Shown: one piece after another, positions 27,912 to 32,156 of the stretch
Layout: each line of letters starts with the position of its first letter
Numbering within the stretch: position 1 is the stretch's first letter
IMG/VR virus record: IMGVR_UViG_3300031669_000149
Coordinates: 1-32,156 of that record
Reading direction: 5' to 3' (one strand)
Origin: a virus
DNA length: 32,156 nucleotides
Notes under the pieces: model-generated
What the model was told of the DNA's origin: nothing
Databases searched by the model: none
Seen by the model: only the letters and a program-made list of their open reading frames with translations
Translations under genes and position numbers: made by a program

Positions 27912-29234
27912 ATGCCCACAATAATCGACGCACTGGTAGTTACTCTCGGCCTCGATGCGTCCGATTATAAAAAGGGGGCGAAAGAAGTCGAGAAGGTCGG
28001 CAAGGATACCGACGAGAAGATATCCAAGTCAAAAAAGAAACTCAGCGACGAAGACAAGAAAATTGCCGAAGAACAGAAAAAGCGCGCAAAGGAAATGGAA
28101 GCGCGCAACAAGGCGATGGCTCAGGGAATAAACAAACTTCGCAACGAAGCGTTAGGCCTGCTGGCGGTATTCACTGCCGGCATGGGCATTAAAAATTTCA
28201 TCGAAAGCACGATTGATTCCGGTGCGAGCTTGTCCAGGATGTCGAAGAATTTGCACATGACTGCAAAGGACTTGGCTGAGTATAAACTTGCCAACCAAAT
28301 GGCGGGCGGCTCGGCTGAAGGTATGGTCGCGCAGCTGCAGCAAGCGTCAGAAGACGTTTCAAATTTACAGCTTGGCAAAGGGCTCACTGAGAGTGCGCAA
28401 AATACCTTACGTTATGCTGCGATGTACGGCGTGTCGGCTTCGCTGGATGACATGAAGGACGCCACGACATTACTCAAGAAGCGCGCTGACATCATCGCCA
28501 CAATCAACAAAGTGAGCCCGACACAAGCCATGTCCGTGGCCAAGTCAATGGGCATATCCGACGACACCTTCAACCTGATGAAACTGGGGTCTGTCGGTAT
28601 TGATCGCATGAAGCGTTCGCAGGAAGGCTTGGCAGCATCGCAAGCGCGCAATGCCGACCGTGCCGAAGCGTTCCGGCAGAAAATGGTCGATCTCAAAAAC
28701 ACCTTTAGCAATATTGCGCTCGACCTGTTAATCGGGTTTATGCCTGTTCTTGAAGAGATCCAAAAAGAACTCAAAAAGTTTGCAACCTGGATGTTGTCGC
28801 AGCATTTAAACGTACACGACTTTGCTGTAAAAATTGCGAATTCGATTAATTCGATTGCGCAAGCGCTGAAAAATGTCGACTGGAATGGTGCGATTGCGAA
28901 AGCTGGTGATTTAGCTAATGCGGTCGTAACTCTGGCCAGCGCACTCGCGTCCGTTGTGAATTTCGTGTTTCCGAAAGAAGAAGAGAAGTCGAGCTTCGAA
29001 AAGGGAGCCGATAAAATTTTATCCAATGCGTGGGATTTTGTTTTCAAGGGTGGCGGCGTCGGCGCCGGAACCGCGGTGCAAAAGAATGTTTCGTCAACAT
29101 CAAGCGCCGAAGTTAAAGTCGGCACTGTCAACATTCACACGCAAGCAACGGATGCGGCCGGCATCGCCAAGTCATTCGGCGGCGCTATGCAAAAATACGG
29201 TTATCCGGCGATGGCCGTCTCGGGGGTTAAATAA
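27912..29234 (+). CDS. tape measure protein (short)
   Basis: AAGGA lies 8 nt before ATG 27912. The 440-residue protein begins IIDALVVTLGLDASDYKKGAKEVEKVG, typical of tape measures, followed by a highly charged coiled coil (about 25-75), a hydrophobic segment LGLLAVFTAGMGIKNFIEST (about 80-100), helices with LSRMSKNLHMTAKDLAEYKLA and a C-terminal beta-rich end (VKVGTVNIHTQATDAAGIAKSF). At roughly 0.15 nm per residue the tail would be about 65 nm long (inference). It overlaps the next gene as TAATG. Confidence 0.88.
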   Translation: MPTIIDALVVTLGLDASDYKKGAKEVEKVGKDTDEKISKSKKKLSDEDKKIAEEQKKRAKEMEARNKAMAQGINKLRNEALGLLAVFTAGMGIKNFIESTIDSGASLSRMSKNLHMTAKDLAEYKLANQMAGGSAEGMVAQLQQASEDVSNLQLGKGLTESAQNTLRYAAMYGVSASLDDMKDATTLLKKRADIIATINKVSPTQAMSVAKSMGISDDTFNLMKLGSVGIDRMKRSQEGLAASQARNADRAEAFRQKMVDLKNTFSNIALDLLIGFMPVLEEIQKELKKFATWMLSQHLNVHDFAVKIANSINSIAQALKNVDWNGAIAKAGDLANAVVTLASALASVVNFVFPKEEEKSSFEKGADKILSNAWDFVFKGGGVGAGTAVQKNVSSTSSAEVKVGTVNIHTQATDAAGIAKSFGGAMQKYGYPAMAVSGVK

Positions 29235-29842
29235 TGGCGTTCCCCAATTTCCCAGGAATTCCGGCATTAAAGAACCCCGGCCCCGCTGGAGTTGCCACGC
29301 TCGCAGCACCTTTAATTTCGAAATTCCTAAACGCTATCGCCCCCAAATGGGGTATTTATGACGCTGCGAACGCTAAGCCAGTAATCGTACCGGATAACAT
29401 CGTGTCCGTGGATTACTCAAACGCGGCAAATATTCTGAATTATCCGTTGGAGGAAGGCGCGTTCGCGTCATACAACAAGATCCAGAACCCTCGCGCATAC
29501 GCTGTGGTCATGAGCAAAGGCGGTACGCAAAACGAACTGACCGCGTTTATCACTGCGCTGGAAACGATTCAAGCATCGCTCGACGTCTACACAATACACA
29601 CGCCGAATAAGTCCTATTTGAGCGTAAACGTTGACCGCATTGAGTATCGGCGCGAAGCAACTAACGGTGCTGGCATGATCAAGGCGACAGTCCATTTCGT
29701 CGAAATTCGAGCGGCCAAGGCTAAATTTTCCACGCCAGGCGCAGCAAGTCCGACTGCAACGACACCCCAAGCGCAAGCGACTGTGAATAATGGGCAGACT
29801 CAGGCCGCAACCGCGCCGACCGTTACGGGGGCGCCACAATGA
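29234..29842 (+). CDS. Dit-like baseplate protein
   Basis: A 202-residue protein. The core, residues 45-160 (PVIVPDNIVSVDYSNAANILNYPLEEGAFASYNKIQNP, then AYAVVMSKGG, LDVYTIHTPNKSYLSVNVDRIEYRREA), matches phage Dit-like N-terminal domains, which form the ring at the tail tip. The C-terminal 40 residues are a low-complexity Ala/Thr/Gln tail. It lies between tape measure and the plug/hub genes. Its stop overlaps the next start as ATGA. Confidence 0.8.
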   Translation: MAFPNFPGIPALKNPGPAGVATLAAPLISKFLNAIAPKWGIYDAANAKPVIVPDNIVSVDYSNAANILNYPLEEGAFASYNKIQNPRAYAVVMSKGGTQNELTAFITALETIQASLDVYTIHTPNKSYLSVNVDRIEYRREATNGAGMIKATVHFVEIRAAKAKFSTPGAASPTATTPQAQATVNNGQTQAATAPTVTGAPQ

Positions 29843-30138
29843 AAGCTATCCCGCTCAACCCTGTGCCGTCGCAAACATTCAGTTTGACGCTGAATAGCCA
29901 GCCTTTGAAATGCAACATATACACATTGGCGACTGGACTATTCATGGACGTGTTGCTGAACAACGTGACAATTTGTGCAGGAGTCCAGTGTTACAACAAT
30001 AACAAGATTGTGCGCGAGGCCTATTCAGGATTGATCGGTGACTTCATGTTTACCGATACCCAGGGTAGCGACGATCCGGTTTATACGGGACTCGGCGACA
30101 GGTTCAAACTTATTTACCTTGAGGCGGCCGACCTGTGA
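29839..30138 (+). CDS. baseplate plug protein (DUF6983-like)
   Basis: A 99-residue all-beta protein: IPLNPVPSQTFSLTLNSQPLKCNIYTLATGLFMDVLLNN and YSGLIGDFMFTDTQGSDDPVYTGLGDRFKLIYL. The pattern, with a TGLFMDV strand and a D-x-QG-x-DDP-x-YTGL-x-x-R-x-x-L-x-Y loop, is that of the phage baseplate plug family that sits in the hub. It overlaps both neighbours (ATGA and GTGA). Confidence 0.83.
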   Translation: MKAIPLNPVPSQTFSLTLNSQPLKCNIYTLATGLFMDVLLNNVTICAGVQCYNNNKIVREAYSGLIGDFMFTDTQGSDDPVYTGLGDRFKLIYLEAADL

Positions 30139-30992
30139 ACGTCTTTTTTGAGCGTGAAATTGAATTGACCATCCAGCTCGGCGCGGGGACGTTCGGCGAG
30201 CAAGTCGGCGATACTGTCACGCTATCGGGACTTCGCATCTATGCCGACACATCTGCGCCATGCGGTGACAGCATGGGTGCAATGCAGCTGCGCGTTTACG
30301 GTTTGACGCAAAGCATGATGAACCAGATTACAACGATAGGTGTATTTGGCCAGGTTGGCGGTTCATCTAAAATCACGGTCGCCGCGGGTGAAAAGGGTAA
30401 AGCACTGACGACAATTTTCCAAGGCTCAATTTGGCAGGCTTGGGCCGATTACAACAATGCGCCGGAGGTGGCCTTCAATGTGATCGCGTACACGGGCATG
30501 ACGGCCGCCCTGAAGCCTGTGGGGGCCAAAAGCTATACCGGAGCAACCGACGTATCGTTCGTCATGGAATCGCTCGCTATGGACGCCGGGTGGGCGTTTG
30601 TTGACAGCGGTGTAAATGTCACATTATCCAACCCATATTTTCCCGGCTCTACACTCGACCAGATCAGGGAATGCGCACGATCGGCGGATATTTATTACAA
30701 AGTCGAGAATGAAACGCTAACCATTTGGCCTAAAAATGGCTTTGTTCAAAGCTCTGAGCCGATCATTTCGGCAGAAACCGGCATGATAGGTTACCCATCA
30801 TTATCCAGCCAGGGCATGACTGTGAAAACATTGTTCAACCCTGGCGTTACAATGGGAGGGATGCTTAATGTAGAAAGCTCACTAAAAATGGCAACTGGCA
30901 AATTTCAAGTACTGAACTACACCCACAGCATATCCAGTCTCGCGCCCGGCGGGCCGTGGTTTACTGAAATTCTATGTTTCCCCGCAAAATGA
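30135..30992 (+). CDS. baseplate hub protein
   Basis: A 285-residue protein starting with GTG in GTGA overlap. The N-terminal domain (FFEREIELTIQLGAG, GLRIYADTSAPCGDSMGAMQLRVYGLT) and the middle (GSIWQAWADYNNAPEVAFNVIAYTG; LDQIRECARSADIYYKVENETLTIWPKNG) fit the hub proteins of Mu gp44 / P2 D-like type that form the central baseplate ring carrying the spike. The C-terminal strand KFQVLNYTHSISSLAPGGPWFTEI is typical. Its place before the spike gene supports the call. Confidence 0.84.
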   Translation: MNVFFEREIELTIQLGAGTFGEQVGDTVTLSGLRIYADTSAPCGDSMGAMQLRVYGLTQSMMNQITTIGVFGQVGGSSKITVAAGEKGKALTTIFQGSIWQAWADYNNAPEVAFNVIAYTGMTAALKPVGAKSYTGATDVSFVMESLAMDAGWAFVDSGVNVTLSNPYFPGSTLDQIRECARSADIYYKVENETLTIWPKNGFVQSSEPIISAETGMIGYPSLSSQGMTVKTLFNPGVTMGGMLNVESSLKMATGKFQVLNYTHSISSLAPGGPWFTEILCFPAK

Positions 30993-31666
30993 GCGAACAA
31001 GGATACCCCTCAGGCATTGACCCGACGACGGCGGCGACTGAATACAACGCGCTCAATTTCATGATTCGTCAGCTACTTTCGCAAGTCAATACGGCGACGC
31101 TGGTGCAAGTCAAAGCCGTAACCAATTCGGGTGGCGTGGTTGCCGCTGGTACGGTGGACGTGCTGCCGCTGGTCAATCAAAAAGACGCTTCGGGCAATGC
31201 CATTCCCCACGGCACGGTGTACGGATTGCCCTATTGCCGCATGCAGGGAGGCGCAAACGCCATTATTTTAGATCCGCAAGTCGGCGACATCGGCATTGCG
31301 GTGTTCGCAAATCGGGACATTTCGGCCGTCAAAGCGACGAAAAAACAAAATAATGCAGGTTCCGCGCGTCAATTCAGCATGGCCGACGGTATGTATATTG
31401 GCGGCGTGCTGAACGCAATCCCGACCAATTATGTGCAATTTGTCGGCAATAATATAAACATAGCGGCGAGCGGACAGGTCAACGTTAAGGCCCCCGCGGT
31501 GACCTTGGGTGATAGTGGCGCAGCACTGCAAACGCTGCTAAACTCGACGCTGCTGACATGGCTTAGCGCTCATGTGCATACCAGTGCAGTGGCGGGCAAC
31601 CCGACAAGCGCGCCGACGCTGCCGATACCGGCCACTGTGCAAACGACAATCACGAAGGCTGAATGA
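30989..31666 (+). CDS. baseplate spike protein (Gp138/gpV-like)
   Basis: ATG 30989 overlaps the hub stop as ATGA, giving 225 residues (an upstream ATG at 30974 would only extend into the hub gene). The OB-like N-terminal domain (YNALNFMIRQLLSQVNTATLVQVKAV, VDVLPLVNQKDASG, LPYCRMQGGANAIILDPQVGDIGIAVFANRD) is the Gp138-N/gpV type. A beta-helix-like C-terminus follows (NINIAASGQVNVKAPAVTLGD), ending in a HVHTSAVAGNPTSAP segment. It forms the membrane-piercing tip. Confidence 0.87.
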   Translation: MSEQGYPSGIDPTTAATEYNALNFMIRQLLSQVNTATLVQVKAVTNSGGVVAAGTVDVLPLVNQKDASGNAIPHGTVYGLPYCRMQGGANAIILDPQVGDIGIAVFANRDISAVKATKKQNNAGSARQFSMADGMYIGGVLNAIPTNYVQFVGNNINIAASGQVNVKAPAVTLGDSGAALQTLLNSTLLTWLSAHVHTSAVAGNPTSAPTLPIPATVQTTITKAE

Positions 31667-32016
31667 TGAATACCTTGCTTTGTAACCCTACGACGTGGGA
31701 CCTGCTGGTAGACGCAAAAGGCAACATTGCCGTGGCTGGCGAACCGTATTCGTTGGCGCAAAATATCGCCAGCGCACTTAAAACATTTTTAGGCGAAGTC
31801 TATTATAATCAAGACTTAGGCGTGCCATATTTCCAAGATATACTCGGATACACCGAGTCTGCATCGTTTCTTGCGGTACAATTTGAAAACGCCGCGCTAA
31901 GCGTGCCCGGTGTGGTGGCCGCGCAGTTGACCGGGCTTGATTTTCAAGATAGAAAACTGACCGGAACGCTAAAGGCAACGGACGCGCTCGGCGTAGCGCA
32001 TAACGTCACATTTTAG
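31663..32016 (+). CDS. baseplate wedge protein W / gp25-like
   Basis: A 117-residue protein with LVDAKGNIAVAGEPYSLAQNIASALKTFLGEVYYNQDLGVPYFQDILG and FENAALSVPGVVAAQLTGLDFQDRKLTGTLKATDALG. The A-x-x-I-x-x-A-x-x-TF-x-GE-x-x-x-(N/D)-x-x-x-GVP-(Y/W) pattern defines the gp25/W family that begins sheath polymerisation on the baseplate. Two ATGs (31663 and 31666) are possible; the first overlaps the spike stop. Gene order W then J is standard. Confidence 0.87.
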   Translation: MMNTLLCNPTTWDLLVDAKGNIAVAGEPYSLAQNIASALKTFLGEVYYNQDLGVPYFQDILGYTESASFLAVQFENAALSVPGVVAAQLTGLDFQDRKLTGTLKATDALGVAHNVTF

Positions 32017-32025
32017 GACTGAATA

Positions 32026-32156
32026 ATGACCACTAACGTTCCGCCATTACAATTCACCTCTGCGGGGGCTGTAGCGCCGACCGAAGCCGCAATTCTCGCA
32101 GGCGCACAGGCTGACTTTAATGCGGCGTTCGGTGGCAATCTCGACCCTTCATTATC
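32026..32156 (+). CDS. baseplate J-like protein, 5' end only
   Basis: ATG 32026 opens a frame that stays open to the window edge (43 codons): MTTNVPPLQFTSAGAVAPTE, then a helix AAILAGAQADFNAAFGGNLDP. This beginning is characteristic of baseplate J/gp47-like wedge proteins, and the position right after W agrees. The rest lies outside the window. Confidence 0.75.
   Translation, partial: MTTNVPPLQFTSAGAVAPTEAAILAGAQADFNAAFGGNLDPSL

Noticed and set aside
28412-29134. 240-codon minus-strand ORF opposite the tape measure
   Set aside because: It mirrors the codon bias of the forward gene; no start signal or family.
1-32156. Prophage attachment sites, integrase, tRNA genes or lysis genes
   Set aside because: None could be seen; the lifestyle cannot be decided from this window.

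Overview
This window is a contiguous stretch of a tailed-phage genome, free phage or prophage. The tail genes are those of a contractile (myovirus) particle: a DUF3383-type sheath, a tube, a frameshifted tail-assembly chaperone, a short tape measure, and a baseplate hub, plug, spike, W and J set. Moderately GC-rich DNA, AAGGAG ribosome sites, sigma70-like promoters and the protein families suggest a Pseudomonadota host, possibly beta- or gammaproteobacterial. That host call is inference. I see no integrase, attachment site, tRNA, CRISPR array or host gene, so lysogeny cannot be decided.

Layout. (1) 1-2448, minus strand: an operon of a DUF4116-repeat protein (cut by the window edge), a DUF2800 Fe-S/PD-(D/E)XK nuclease-like protein and a protein with a long Pro-Ala tract, all read from one near-consensus promoter at 2491-2519. 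(2) 2535-9252, plus strand: DNA metabolism genes, namely a DPPY DNA methyltransferase, an SF2 helicase, a C5-cytosine methyltransferase with a second gene embedded in another frame, a VRR-NUC nuclease, a small TetR-like regulator and a primase-helicase. (3) 9253-11910: accessory DNA with two small genes, a truncated IS1595-type transposase, a minus-strand zinc-ribbon gene coupled to a remnant of a second primase, and an AT-rich, hairpin-rich non-coding block in front of the terminase. (4) 11911-14698: small and large terminase, separated by a GIY-YIG homing-endonuclease gene flanked by a 7-bp direct repeat. (5) 14695-15591: a minus-strand cluster of three small genes with its own promoter. (6) 15643-22440: portal (with an extra C-terminal module), F-like head protein, DUF2213 protease/scaffold with a nested start, repeat-bearing decoration protein and major capsid protein, ended by a strong terminator. 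(7) 22511-23160: an integron-like insertion with one complete gene cassette bounded by two attC sites and the start of a second cassette. (8) 23186-32156: head-tail connectors and the tail/baseplate genes, most of them overlapping by ATGA or TAATG.

How it works together. The leftward and rightward early regions supply replication, nuclease and DNA-modification functions. Terminase, portal, protease/scaffold and capsid build and fill the head. The connector, sheath, tube and baseplate genes build the contractile tail. Several cargo genes sit exactly at gene borders without breaking essential frames: the homing endonuclease, the reverse-strand cluster and the integron cassette.

The most notable signals are the integron cassette inside the virion module, the roughly 800-nt dual-coding methyltransferase locus with a perfect internal Shine-Dalgarno site, the precise homing-endonuclease insertion, the slippery site plus hairpin in the tail chaperone, and the fresh 66-bp tandem duplication in the DUF4116 gene. 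All family names come from reading the translated sequence; no database search was run.
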